A program made the translations under genes and the position numbers. 15,787 nt of DNA from Aequoribacter sp003520285 (GTDB lineage Bacteria; Pseudomonadota; Gammaproteobacteria; Pseudomonadales; Halieaceae): positions 1-15,787 of the forward strand of contig CAXAAR010000053.1 of the NCBI GenBank assembly GCA_963966765.1. Direction: 5' to 3'. The notes under the pieces were generated by a model. The model searched no databases. It saw only the letters and a program-made list of their open reading frames with translations, and was not told where the DNA came from. Below are positions 1 to 7,176 of this stretch, piece after piece (the stretch's first letter is position 1; each line of letters starts with the position of its first letter).

Positions 1-1
1 C

Positions 2-1096
2 GTTATCGTCAGAGATCCGGTGTCAGGGTTGCCCACTGGTGTGCTCGAAGAGAATGCCATGATGACGTTGTTGCAGCAGGCGACTGACTTCAGCCTGTTC
101 GAGGGTTTCTTGATGGTGAAGTCAGCGGTCAAGGAATACGCTCAGAACGGGGTTACCACTGCGAATGTCGGAGCAGGCTCACGCGGTCAGATGGAGGGCC
201 TGAGCACGCTATCGAAATGGGGTGTCATACCTCAGCGTCTCACCGTATTACCGTTGCAGCAGGAGTTTGCCAATGAAATTGCTACGGGCACTTTCGATGC
301 TGCGGATTGGGATTCTGAGCGCTTCCATACCACTGCGTTTAAAATTGTGGCGGATGGCAGTATTCAGGGTCACACGGGATATCTGACGCATCCATACCAT
401 CAGCCATACAAAGGCGACGCAGAGTATCGGGGCTATCCTCGAGTTGATAAGCCCGACTTATTAACACAAGTTCGGGAGTTGTTTCGCAATGACTATCGTG
501 TTGCGATTCACACCAATGGTGATGCGTCGATTGATGATGCCCTCGATGTGATCGAAGCCGTCTTGCAGGAATATCCTATTCCAGACCACCGCACCACGCT
601 CATTCATGCTCAGATGGCTCGTGAGGACCAGATACAGCGAATGGCTCAGTTGGGTGTCACGCCGTCGTTTTTCTCGGCGCACGTTTATTTCTGGGGAGAT
701 CGTCACCGAGATATTTTCATGGGTCCTGATCGCGCTGCTCATATCAGTCCCGCGCAATGGGCACTGAAGCATGGTGTGAGGTTTTCCTCTCACTTAGACA
801 CGCCTGTCGTTCCCATGCGTCCTCTGCGCGCGGTATCGGCAATGATCAATCGAACCACCAGTAGCGGGCAGGTTCTAGGTGCTGACCAAGCGATTGATAT
901 CTTATCCGCGCTTCACGCGGTCACGATTGAGGCAGCGTGGCAAGCAGGTTTAGAAGATAGTTTGGGTTCTATAGAAGTCGGTAAGCAGGCTGATTTGGTG
1001 GTTTTGTCGGGTAATCCCGTCCAAAACGTCGACTCGGTCGAAGAGCTCAAGGTCGAGCGCACCGTGATTGCGGGTGTAACGATTTATCAGCGTTAG
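2..1096 (+). CDS. Amidohydrolase family 3 (YtcJ-like), 5' end outside window
   Basis: This is the C-terminal part of a metal-dependent amidohydrolase of the YtcJ/NfdA type. The frame is open from base 2, and its first residues (VIVRDPVSGLPTGVLEE) match the middle of such proteins, so the true start lies upstream of the window and the GTG at 20 is unlikely to be a start. Visible landmarks are KIVADGS with the likely carboxylated metal-bridging lysine (codon at 341), the metal-site histidines in HTNGD (codon 509) and HAQM (codon 605), the catalytic aspartate in HLDTPV (codon 797), and the typical C-terminal GSIEVGKQADLVVLSGNP strand that closes the small beta domain. The family hydrolyses amide or related C-N bonds in varied substrates. 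No neighbour reveals the substrate here. The stop codon directly abuts the stop of the convergent epoxide hydrolase. Confidence 0.9.
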   Translation, partial: VIVRDPVSGLPTGVLEENAMMTLLQQATDFSLFEGFLMVKSAVKEYAQNGVTTANVGAGSRGQMEGLSTLSKWGVIPQRLTVLPLQQEFANEIATGTFDAADWDSERFHTTAFKIVADGSIQGHTGYLTHPYHQPYKGDAEYRGYPRVDKPDLLTQVRELFRNDYRVAIHTNGDASIDDALDVIEAVLQEYPIPDHRTTLIHAQMAREDQIQRMAQLGVTPSFFSAHVYFWGDRHRDIFMGPDRAAHISPAQWALKHGVRFSSHLDTPVVPMRPLRAVSAMINRTTSSGQVLGADQAIDILSALHAVTIEAAWQAGLEDSLGSIEVGKQADLVVLSGNPVQNVDSVEELKVERTVIAGVTIYQR

Positions 1097-2242
1097 CTAG
1101 ATCATTGTCTTGAAGCAAGCGCGAATCTCTTGTGCGAGCAACTCCGGTTGCTCTAGCGCAGCAAAGTGCCCGCCGTGGGGCGGTGTGTTCCAGTATCGTA
1201 AGTCACTGAATCTGGTCTCAACCCATCGTCTCGACGCCTTGAAGATTTCGAAGGGAAATACACTCATTCCAGTGGGGCAGTCGATTGCAGGGAGCGCTCC
1301 CGTTGGGTGAAAGCTCTCCCAGTATAAACGCGCTGAGCTGGCGGCAGTGTTAGTGAACCAATACAGCGATACAGTATCGAGCATAGCCGTTCGGCTAATG
1401 GCATGATCGGGTATTGCAATGCCATCTTGCTCGCAGTCGGTCCATGACCAAAATTTTTCGACAATCCATGCCAGTTGGCCGACCGGTGAGTCGGCCAGTG
1501 CATAGCCTATTGTTTGAGGTCTAGAAGCTTGTTGTTGCGAATAGCCGTTGTCCCATCGCGCATAGTGCGCCGCAGCGTCCAGCGCCGCTTGCTCCTCAGC
1601 AGTCAGCTCTGAGAAGGTGTTTGGATCCGGTTGCACAATCGGGAGAGTGACGTGAATACCTTGAACACCAGAATCTGGGATTAAGGGAAGCGTTTGAGTG
1701 ATGATACTGCCCCAATCGCCGCCGTGAGCAAAGTACTCTTGATAGCCCAAGAGACGCATTAACTGATCAAATTGGTGAGCAATGACGGCGATACCGGTGC
1801 CCGGTGCTTCGGGTTTACCAGAGAAGCCGAAACCCGGTAAGCACGGTATGACAAGATGGAACGACTGTTCGGCTTGGGCGCTGGTCAGTAGGGGAATGAG
1901 CGATCTGAATTCGAGAAGTGATCCGGGCCATCCGTGAGTCAGCAACAGCGGCTGTGCCGTTGCTGAGCCACTTTTGACGTGCATAAACACGATCGTTTGA
2001 GACCCCAAGGTGACCTGTTCTAGCCCCATGGCGTTGAGCCAATCTTCACACGCTTGCCAGTCATAGGTCTCTTGCCAGTCTTGCACCAGCGCCTGCAAAT
2101 AGCTCAGGGGCACGCCCTGGGACCAGTCACTTACAACCTCTGGTTCAGGCCACCGGATGTTAGCGAGGCGAGAGATTAGATCTTTGCGGTCCGATTCTGG
2201 TATCGCAACAGGGAAGGGTGCAATTGTGGGTGTGGTGGGCAT
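1097..2242 (-). CDS. Epoxide hydrolase with EHN domain (alpha/beta hydrolase fold)
   Basis: This 381-residue protein belongs to the microsomal/juvenile-hormone type epoxide hydrolases found in many bacteria. Residues about 7-115 form the EHN N-terminal domain, beginning IAPFPVAIPESDRKDL and containing W31. HGWPGS (103-108) is the oxyanion-hole motif, D176 in GGDWGS is the expected nucleophile, H359 in PPHGGHFAALE is the general base, and Y307 and E332 sit where the ring-opening tyrosine and the charge-relay acid are expected. The length is normal for the family and no transmembrane anchor is visible, so it is probably soluble. It would hydrolyse an epoxide to a diol; the substrate cannot be read from sequence. 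The start is well placed, with GGAG five bases before the ATG. Only nine bases separate it from the upstream small gene on the same strand, so the two are probably co-transcribed. Confidence 0.9.
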   Translation of the reverse strand: MPTTPTIAPFPVAIPESDRKDLISRLANIRWPEPEVVSDWSQGVPLSYLQALVQDWQETYDWQACEDWLNAMGLEQVTLGSQTIVFMHVKSGSATAQPLLLTHGWPGSLLEFRSLIPLLTSAQAEQSFHLVIPCLPGFGFSGKPEAPGTGIAVIAHQFDQLMRLLGYQEYFAHGGDWGSIITQTLPLIPDSGVQGIHVTLPIVQPDPNTFSELTAEEQAALDAAAHYARWDNGYSQQQASRPQTIGYALADSPVGQLAWIVEKFWSWTDCEQDGIAIPDHAISRTAMLDTVSLYWFTNTAASSARLYWESFHPTGALPAIDCPTGMSVFPFEIFKASRRWVETRFSDLRYWNTPPHGGHFAALEQPELLAQEIRACFKTMI

Positions 2243-2251
2243 GGCTGCTCC

Positions 2252-2572
2252 TTATTGATCGATCCAGACGGTGCGGATGGGTTCACCAAAATCGTCGTAA
2301 ATAACTTTTTTCTTGGGCCGAGAGGGCTTTAGCTTCTTTGGGGACTCGGTCACTTTGCGGGCTTGCATTGCGGCGACCACATGGGTCAGTGGTGTCCGCT
2401 CCTGTTTCGGTTCGTTAAATATCTCACGCATAGATCGCGGCATGGTATGGCCCGGGTCCTTACCGGACACACCTGGGGGAACACGCTTTACGACACCTCC
2501 TGACTCGATATAAGCGCTGACTTCTGCACTTAAATCGCGCCTTAAATCTGCCTTTGTAGGCACTTTTTTCAT
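2252..2572 (-). CDS. Small basic protein with SutA-like segment
   Basis: This gene codes for about 106 residues if it starts at the ATG ending at 2572 (MKKVPTKADLRRDL). An in-frame ATG at 2656 would add 28 residues that look non-conserved, so I prefer the internal start, although the GGGG before it is a weak ribosome site. Residues about 13-37 read AEVSAYIESGGVVKRVPPGV, which resembles the RNA-polymerase-binding segment of the Pseudomonas regulator SutA (pattern: acidic helix, aromatic residue, GG, then V..V.P.V). This is my reading from memory of the family, not a search. The middle is polar and the C-terminal third is lysine-rich (KKLKPSRPKKK), ending in VIYDDFGEPIRTVWIDQ. No membrane segment is seen. 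It lies nine bases upstream of the epoxide hydrolase. The alternative is a hypothetical protein of unknown role. Confidence 0.7.
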   Translation of the reverse strand: MKKVPTKADLRRDLSAEVSAYIESGGVVKRVPPGVSGKDPGHTMPRSMREIFNEPKQERTPLTHVVAAMQARKVTESPKKLKPSRPKKKVIYDDFGEPIRTVWIDQ

Positions 2573-2644
2573 GGTGATGATTGCCCCGTGATATCCAATA
2601 TGTAACGCATCGCACAGTGTGTCGCGGTGGTGCTGGCTTGTAAA

Positions 2645-2673
2645 TAGACAAAGCACTGATCTGGCGAAATACT
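2645..2673 (+). promoter_or_regulatory. Candidate sigma70 promoter for plsC
   Basis: TAGACA (2645-2650) matches the -35 consensus at five of six bases and AATACT (2668-2673) matches the -10 at four of six, with a spacer of exactly 17. The predicted transcript start near 2680 gives a leader of about 39 bases to the ATG at 2719, and only about nine to the ATG at 2689. This supports the later start. Confidence 0.45.
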
Positions 2674-2718
2674 GGCTATTTTGGTTTAATGGCGCCCGGC
2701 TTACGAGAGAGAATACTG

Positions 2719-3465
2719 ATGCTTAATTTTCTGAGATCCGCGCTAGTCTTTGTTTGGCTTGTAATCGCGCTGATCCCATTGGCGTCCACCTTGTTGCTTG
2801 TCTCGTTGGTTTCTTCTACCTCATTTATTTACTGGCACATCGCCGTTCCCTACCTTAAAAGCGTTATCGAAGCAGCTCGTCTGATAGCGGGTGTTCGCTA
2901 TCGAGTCCAAGGCAGTTCCGTGTTGGAGGCATTGTCCGAGTCTGGCCGCCGCGTGATTTTGTGTCCCAAGCACCAGTCAACTTGGGAAACATTTTTTTTG
3001 CCAACGATTGCGCCTAATCCAGTGGCTTACGTTTTCAAGAAAGAACTGTTGATGTTGCCACTTTTTGGCTGGGTCCTCTACCGTCTAGATATGATCTATA
3101 TTGATCGATCTAAGCGCAAAGAGGCATGGAGTAAGGTCGCAGAGCAGGGTAGAATACTCATGGACCAGGGTACTTGGATCGTGATGTTTCCCGAGGGTAC
3201 GCGCACCTCACGCGGTGCGGATCCGGTCTATAAGTCTGGCGCAACCCGCTTGGGCGTTGAAACTGATGCAGTGATCGTACCGATAGCGGTCACGTCTGGT
3301 CGATGTTGGCGTCGGGCCTCTTTTGCGATGACGCCGGGTCTTATTGACGTTGTGATAGGAGAGCCGATTGAGTGCAAGGGCGGTGATCCAGATCAGTTGA
3401 TGGGGCAAGTGAGAGAGTGGATTGAAGCTGAAATGAGACGATTAGAGCCGGAAGTCTATGCGTAG
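2719..3465 (+). CDS. plsC: 1-acyl-sn-glycerol-3-phosphate acyltransferase
   Basis: This 248-residue protein acylates lysophosphatidic acid to phosphatidic acid, the second acylation step of phospholipid synthesis, at the inner membrane. Residues 4-34 are a long hydrophobic N-terminal segment. The catalytic HX4D/E motif appears as H85-Q-S-T-W-E90, a variant with glutamate that is usual in one proteobacterial PlsC subgroup. The glycerophosphate-binding motif FPEGTR is at 157-162. Between them lies KKELLMLPLFGWVLYRLDMIYIDR, also typical of that subgroup. An ATG at 2689 would add ten residues, but it has no ribosome site; the ATG at 2719 follows a purine-rich GAGAGAGAA at 2705-2713. It diverges from the SutA-like gene and converges with the asparaginase gene. 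No terminator is evident after it. Confidence 0.92.
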   Translation: MLNFLRSALVFVWLVIALIPLASTLLLVSLVSSTSFIYWHIAVPYLKSVIEAARLIAGVRYRVQGSSVLEALSESGRRVILCPKHQSTWETFFLPTIAPNPVAYVFKKELLMLPLFGWVLYRLDMIYIDRSKRKEAWSKVAEQGRILMDQGTWIVMFPEGTRTSRGADPVYKSGATRLGVETDAVIVPIAVTSGRCWRRASFAMTPGLIDVVIGEPIECKGGDPDQLMGQVREWIEAEMRRLEPEVYA

Positions 3466-3603
3466 CTGAGTGGCGTTTCAGCCATGTGAGCTCGTTAAAA
3501 ACCGAATTGGCCCACTTATTTGACAAGCAATGATTTGCTGTGTGGCCTGCGTAAACACCGTCAGCTCGCCAACAACTCAATCTGCGCGTTTTCCTGACTG
3601 ATA

Positions 3604-3650
3604 CTGAGCCGCTGCGCGGCGTGCCAGCGTCACTGCAACCGCAGGCTCAG
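3604..3650. repeat. Long imperfect inverted repeat at the asparaginase 3' end
   Basis: CTGAGCC (3604-3610) and GGCTCAG (3644-3650) are perfect seven-base arms. TGCG and CGCA continue the stem inward after a two-base bulge. A second compact hairpin, GCCGC-TGC-GCGGC, lies at 3608-3620. The structure includes the asparaginase stop codon. There is no T-run on either strand, so I do not call it an intrinsic terminator; it may stabilise a 3' end. Confidence 0.4.
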
Positions 3651-4132
3651 ATATCTTCGAAACGATTTTTAGATAAGTTCTTGGTCGCACCAGCGGCGGT
3701 AAATACCCGCCCGTTCATCGCAATAAACACACCTGAATCTGCCATTTGAACCGCGCCTAGCGCGCAGCCAATATTAAAAATCGCATCTGAGTCCCTGAAC
3801 GCAGCGGGTTGCAGTGCGCCAGTGAATACGACGGTCTTCGAGCTGACAGGGCCCAAGTATTGCGCTGATGTGGTCATGGTATCTGTGCCATGCGTCACGA
3901 TAACTCGGGCACCGTCTGGCAACGCGGTGATGCATTCGGCAAGCTGTGCACGGTGCACATCGGTCATCTCTAGGCTGTCGACTCGCATCAGGGGATGAAT
4001 TTCGTAGGTGAAAGAAACATCCATTTCAGTCAGCAAGCGCTCAATGACAGGGTGTCCGATGTGGTAACTGCTCTTGGCATCAAAGTAAACTTTGTCGATT
4101 GTGCCGCCAGTCGTAACTATGTAAATATGCAT
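3647..4132 (-). CDS. Single-domain asparaginase-like protein
   Basis: This 161-residue protein matches only the N-terminal domain of bacterial L-asparaginases, which are usually about 330 residues. TTGGTID (residues 7-13) carries the nucleophile threonine region, D52-S53 correspond to the substrate carboxylate-binding pair, and HGTDT (81-85) supplies the second catalytic threonine and its aspartate. No signal peptide is present, so it should be cytoplasmic. Compact proteins of this type are widespread in gammaproteobacteria, so the size is probably natural. The sequence after the stop shows no C-terminal asparaginase domain in any frame I could read. Whether it hydrolyses asparagine, or another amide, is not known from sequence. 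The start begins the first beta strand (MHIYIVTTGG); the ribosome site is weak. Confidence 0.85.
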   Translation of the reverse strand: MHIYIVTTGGTIDKVYFDAKSSYHIGHPVIERLLTEMDVSFTYEIHPLMRVDSLEMTDVHRAQLAECITALPDGARVIVTHGTDTMTTSAQYLGPVSSKTVVFTGALQPAAFRDSDAIFNIGCALGAVQMADSGVFIAMNGRVFTAAGATKNLSKNRFEDI

Positions 4133-4138
4133 ATCAAA

Positions 4139-4167
4139 TTCGCAGTGTTAAAAGCGCTGAGTATAGC
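4139..4167 (+). promoter_or_regulatory. Candidate sigma70 promoter for methyltransferase operon
   Basis: TTCGCA (4139-4144, four of six) and TATAGC (4162-4167, four of six) are separated by exactly 17 bases. They lie in the short divergent gap between the asparaginase and methyltransferase genes. The transcript would start near 4174, only about 15 bases before the ATG but just ahead of GAGGG at 4178-4182. Confidence 0.4.
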
Positions 4168-4188
4168 AAAGGCATCCGAGGGCTAGGT

Positions 4189-4809
4189 ATGAGTTTTTAT
4201 GAGGATCGGGTCTTACCACATCTGATCAATTGTGCTTGTGGCAGCGGTACCTTTCACAAGCAACGCGCCAAAGTAGTCCCCAAGGCGCATGGGCAAGTGG
4301 TAGAGATAGGGATTGGTACCGGTCTCAATTTGAGCCATTACAACGCCAAACAGGTTGAGCGCGTGATTGGTATTGATCCTTCTACTCGGTCATGGGAACT
4401 GGCTCAGGAGCGTGTTGCTCAGGTTGAGTTTCCCGTCGAATACCGAGGGTTATCGGGCGATCAGTTGCCACTTGACGATCACTCTATGGACAGTGCCGTG
4501 ATTACCTACAGCTTGTGCACAATCCCTAATCCTGTCGACGCTTTGCGTGAGGTAAAACGTGTCCTCAAGCCCGGCGGATCGATTTGGTTCTCAGAGCATG
4601 GTCTGTCGCCCGATGTTTCGGTAGCGCGCTGGCAAGATCGAATCAACCCTATCTGGAAACGGATAGCCGGCGGTTGTCATATCAACAGAGATGTCACATT
4701 ACTGTTTCAACTGGCCGATATTGACATGGTGTCATGCGAGTCAATGTACTTGCCGAAAACACCGAGGATCGCTGGTTACAATGTATGTGGCCACGCTAGA
4801 GTCGAATAG
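4189..4809 (+). CDS. Class I SAM-dependent methyltransferase, METTL7-like
   Basis: This 206-residue methyltransferase has a Rossmann-type SAM site: EIGIGTG (39-45) is motif I, D63 in GIDPS binds the SAM ribose, DSAVITYSLC (101-110) is the motif IV strand, and REVKRVLKPGG (120-130) is the post-IV helix and loop. The distal part, WFSEHGLSPD then INPIWKRIAGGCHINRD (about 152-168), follows the layout of the METTL7/TMT1 family, whose human members methylate thiols; that comparison is from memory. The bacterial substrate is unknown. The usual N-terminal membrane anchor of METTL7 is absent; instead there is HLINCACGSGTFHKQR. GAGGG six bases before the ATG supports the start. Its stop codon TAG shares its last base with the GTG start of the next gene, indicating translational coupling. 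Confidence 0.82.
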   Translation: MSFYEDRVLPHLINCACGSGTFHKQRAKVVPKAHGQVVEIGIGTGLNLSHYNAKQVERVIGIDPSTRSWELAQERVAQVEFPVEYRGLSGDQLPLDDHSMDSAVITYSLCTIPNPVDALREVKRVLKPGGSIWFSEHGLSPDVSVARWQDRINPIWKRIAGGCHINRDVTLLFQLADIDMVSCESMYLPKTPRIAGYNVCGHARVE

Positions 4810-5816
4810 TGGATCCATTAACGCAAGGTGCGATTGGGGCTGTTGTCGCCGCGACCCAAGCGAAGCCTCAACAGGTCTCCGCTGCGCTCTTTTTAGGGGC
4901 TTTGGCAGGCATGGCGCCCGATCTCGATGTTCTGATCCGCTCCGAGAGTGACTCGCTACTGTTCTTGGAATACCACCGCCAGTTCACTCACGCTTTGTTC
5001 TTTATCCCATTCGGTGCCTTCATCTGCACACTGGTATTGCACCCGCTCATTGGAAAGCGGCGCGGTCTGAGTGCTGGACAAACCTATTTATTTTGTCTGT
5101 TGGGTTATGCGACCCATGGCTTACTCGACGCCTGCACCACCTACGGTACGCTGTTAATGTGGCCGTTTAGTGATGCTCGTGTCGCTTGGAACACACTCTC
5201 GATCATTGATCCCTTAGTAACTCTGCCTCTGATACTCGGAATCGGCTTGAGTGTTGCGTATCAGCAGAGACTCCCTGTGACGATAGCGGCCGCATACTTT
5301 GCTGGCTATCTGGTGCTGGGCGTTGTTCAGCGCGAACGCGCCGAGCAGGTTGGCTGGCAGATTGCGGCAGAGCGGGGCCATTCCCCCATTCGCTTAGAGG
5401 CGAAACCGAGCTTCGCGAACATTGCTCTGTTCAAGGTGGTTTACGAGGTCGATCATCACTTTTACGTTGATGCTGTGCACGTGGGTATGCGCGAGAGGGT
5501 GTATCAAGGCGAGTCCATTGCCAAGCTCGACGTGGCTCGGGATCTGCCATGGCTGGATCAGGGGCATCAGCAAGCGATCGATATTGAGCGGTTCCGGTGG
5601 TTCAGTAATGATTACTTGGCACTGGATCCTGATGATGCCAACAAGATCGTGGATATCCGGTACTCGTTGATGCCTAACCAAATCGATGCGCTCTGGAGCA
5701 TTCACATTGATCCCACCGCCACCGCAGATCAACATGCGGTCTACCAGACGCATAGAGGTGAGACGAGGGAGCTGGCACCTCGCCTTTGGTCGATGATCCT
5801 AGGACGCGATGCCTAG
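4809..5816 (+). CDS. YdjM/YbcI-family metal-dependent hydrolase (DUF457), membrane protein
   Basis: This 335-residue membrane protein starts with GTG overlapping the previous stop by one base. Its opening MDPLTQGAIGAVVAA is the signature start of the YdjM/YbcI (DUF457) family. Candidate metal ligands are PDLD (37-40), HRQFTH (56-61), and H103 and D107 in YATHGLLDACTTYG. Hydrophobic segments lie at about 61-80, 92-104, 133-151 and 157-174. Residues from about 175 to 335 form a soluble C-terminal region ending in a polar tail. The family is annotated as metal-dependent hydrolases and E. coli YdjM is LexA-controlled, but the reaction is unproven and I see no clear LexA box here. The 3' end overlaps the convergent aminotransferase gene by 18 bases. 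Confidence 0.85.
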   Translation: MDPLTQGAIGAVVAATQAKPQQVSAALFLGALAGMAPDLDVLIRSESDSLLFLEYHRQFTHALFFIPFGAFICTLVLHPLIGKRRGLSAGQTYLFCLLGYATHGLLDACTTYGTLLMWPFSDARVAWNTLSIIDPLVTLPLILGIGLSVAYQQRLPVTIAAAYFAGYLVLGVVQRERAEQVGWQIAAERGHSPIRLEAKPSFANIALFKVVYEVDHHFYVDAVHVGMRERVYQGESIAKLDVARDLPWLDQGHQQAIDIERFRWFSNDYLALDPDDANKIVDIRYSLMPNQIDALWSIHIDPTATADQHAVYQTHRGETRELAPRLWSMILGRDA

Positions 5817-6998
5817 CTCGTGCTGACGATACGTCTGCTCGGCGGCTGCTAAGGCTTGCCCGACGTTAACCTGAGCACCCTGCTGATTCAGCACGGTTTC
5901 GAGTGCAAGAAGGCAGCGCCTGACGTTCACCGCGCGTGCGCTAAAGCCCATCAATCCGATGCGCCAAGTCTTGCCGGCAAGCGCCCCTAAGCCCGCACCA
6001 ATTTCAAGATCAAACTGTTGCAGTAAGGCGGCTCTAACCGCGGCGTCATCAGCACCTGAGGGTATCAGCACTGCATTGAGTTGGGGCAATCGTGCAGAGG
6101 CATCTACCGCCATAGTGAGCCCCATGGCCTCGAGCCCATTGCGCAGGGCCTCGTGATGACGCTGATGGCGGATATGACTGTTAGCTAGACCCTCTGCTTC
6201 AACCATACGCAAGGCTTCATGCAGCGCATACATGGCGTTGACGGGAGCCGTGTGATGGTAGGCGCGTTTGGTAGCGCCGCCCCAGTAACCCATGATGAGT
6301 TGCATATCTAAAAACCAGCTTTGCACTTTATGAGTTCTGTTGGCAATGACCTCCTGTGCCCTAGGGCTGAAGGTGATTGGCGCAATACCGGGGGTGCACG
6401 ACAGGCACTTCTGAGTGCCAGAATAGGCGCAATCAATCCCCCACACATCGACTTCTACGGGTATGCCCGCGAGTCCGGTCACAGTATCCATAATCACCAA
6501 AGCGCCATGCGCTTGAGCGATGCTCGCGAGAGTCTTGGCATCACTCCATGCGCCGGTTGAGGTCTCTGCATGCACAAAGGCAAGTGCTTTGATATTGCTA
6601 TGGTTGGCAAAGGCTTCAGCCACTTTCTCTGGCGACACAGGAGCACCCCATGCATCCTCAACCATAATGGGGGTTGCACCTACGCGCTCGACGTTCTCTT
6701 TCATGCGTCTACCGAATACCCCATTTTGGCAGACGATGACGCGATCACCGGGCTCTATCAAGTTGACAAACGCGGCTTCCATGCCGGCCGATCCGGGTGC
6801 AGAGATTGGCAGAGTAAGCTCGTTCTTGGTTTGAAAAACATATTGTAGTAAACGTTTAATGTCGTCCATTAACACCACAAACTGGGGATCAAGGTGGCCG
6901 ATTGTTGGTCGCGCCAGTGCTTCGAGTATTTGTGGTGGCACATCCGATGGACCCGGACCCATGAGGGTTCTGCTTGGGGGATGAAATGCTTGAGTCAT
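5799..6998 (-). CDS. Class V aminotransferase: serine/alanine--glyoxylate aminotransferase
   Basis: This 399-residue PLP enzyme is of the alanine-glyoxylate/serine-glyoxylate aminotransferase family, normally about 390-400 residues. MGPGPSDV (13-20) is the typical N-terminal substrate-loop motif, HAETSTGA (143-150) and D171 lie around the cofactor, and K197 in YSGTQKCLSCTPG is the Schiff-base lysine. GKTWRIGLMG near the C terminus carries the carboxylate-binding arginine. The likely reaction converts glyoxylate to glycine using serine or alanine as donor. Serine-glyoxylate and alanine-glyoxylate activities, and ureidoglycine-glyoxylate activity, cannot be told apart here. No serine-cycle or purine-degradation genes are adjacent. 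GGAAGA six bases upstream of the ATG supports the start. It is divergent from rlmKL. Confidence 0.88.
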   Translation of the reverse strand: MTQAFHPPSRTLMGPGPSDVPPQILEALARPTIGHLDPQFVVLMDDIKRLLQYVFQTKNELTLPISAPGSAGMEAAFVNLIEPGDRVIVCQNGVFGRRMKENVERVGATPIMVEDAWGAPVSPEKVAEAFANHSNIKALAFVHAETSTGAWSDAKTLASIAQAHGALVIMDTVTGLAGIPVEVDVWGIDCAYSGTQKCLSCTPGIAPITFSPRAQEVIANRTHKVQSWFLDMQLIMGYWGGATKRAYHHTAPVNAMYALHEALRMVEAEGLANSHIRHQRHHEALRNGLEAMGLTMAVDASARLPQLNAVLIPSGADDAAVRAALLQQFDLEIGAGLGALAGKTWRIGLMGFSARAVNVRRCLLALETVLNQQGAQVNVGQALAAAEQTYRQHELGIAS

Positions 6999-7012
6999 GA
7001 GAGTCTTCCGCC

Positions 7013-7040
7013 AAAAAAAACTAAGGCTACCAGTTTTTTT
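7013..7040. repeat. A-tract/T-tract inverted repeat before aminotransferase gene
   Basis: AAAAAAACT (7014-7022) and AGTTTTTTT (7032-7040) are perfect nine-base arms around a nine-base loop that can itself pair GG with CC. On both strands it has the A-tract, stem, T-tract shape of a bidirectional terminator, but the stem is short and AT-dominated. It lies in the aminotransferase leader, between the gene start and any upstream minus-strand promoter. Confidence 0.5.
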
Positions 7041-7142
7041 GATGAAACTTTAGCTGAAACCGATGATCCGACCCGATTAAGTCCTAATTTTTGTGCACCG
7101 ACCCGAATGCCTACCTTGGTGCGCGCGCTCATCTCGCTAGGC

Positions 7143-7151
7143 TGGTATACT
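7143..7151 (+). promoter_or_regulatory. Extended -10 promoter for rlmKL
   Basis: TGGTATACT (7143-7151) is an extended -10 element (TG-N-TATACT, five of six in the hexamer). No -35 is visible at normal spacing, which an extended -10 can tolerate. Transcription would start near 7158, giving a leader of about 19 bases to the ATG at 7177. Confidence 0.5.
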
Positions 7152-7176
7152 GCCGCCTCGTTAATAGAGACAGCTT

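Noticed and set aside
2573..2656. 28-residue N-terminal extension of the SutA-like protein from the ATG at 2656
   Set aside because: Composition is unlike the rest of the protein, and it would push the gene towards the plsC promoter; the internal ATG begins a typical basic N terminus.
3465..3484. Hairpin after plsC (GCTGA/TCAGC or TGGC/GCCA) as a terminator
   Set aside because: Short stems that compete with each other and no T-run after them.
3509..3547. Inverted repeat GGCCCAC/GTGTGGCC with inner AGCAA/TTGCT in the plsC-asparaginase gap
   Set aside because: Bulged and interrupted, no T-run; could be structural but not enough to call a terminator.
4139..4188. LexA box for the YdjM-family gene
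   Set aside because: No CTGT-N8-ACAG pattern is visible upstream of the methyltransferase-YdjM pair.
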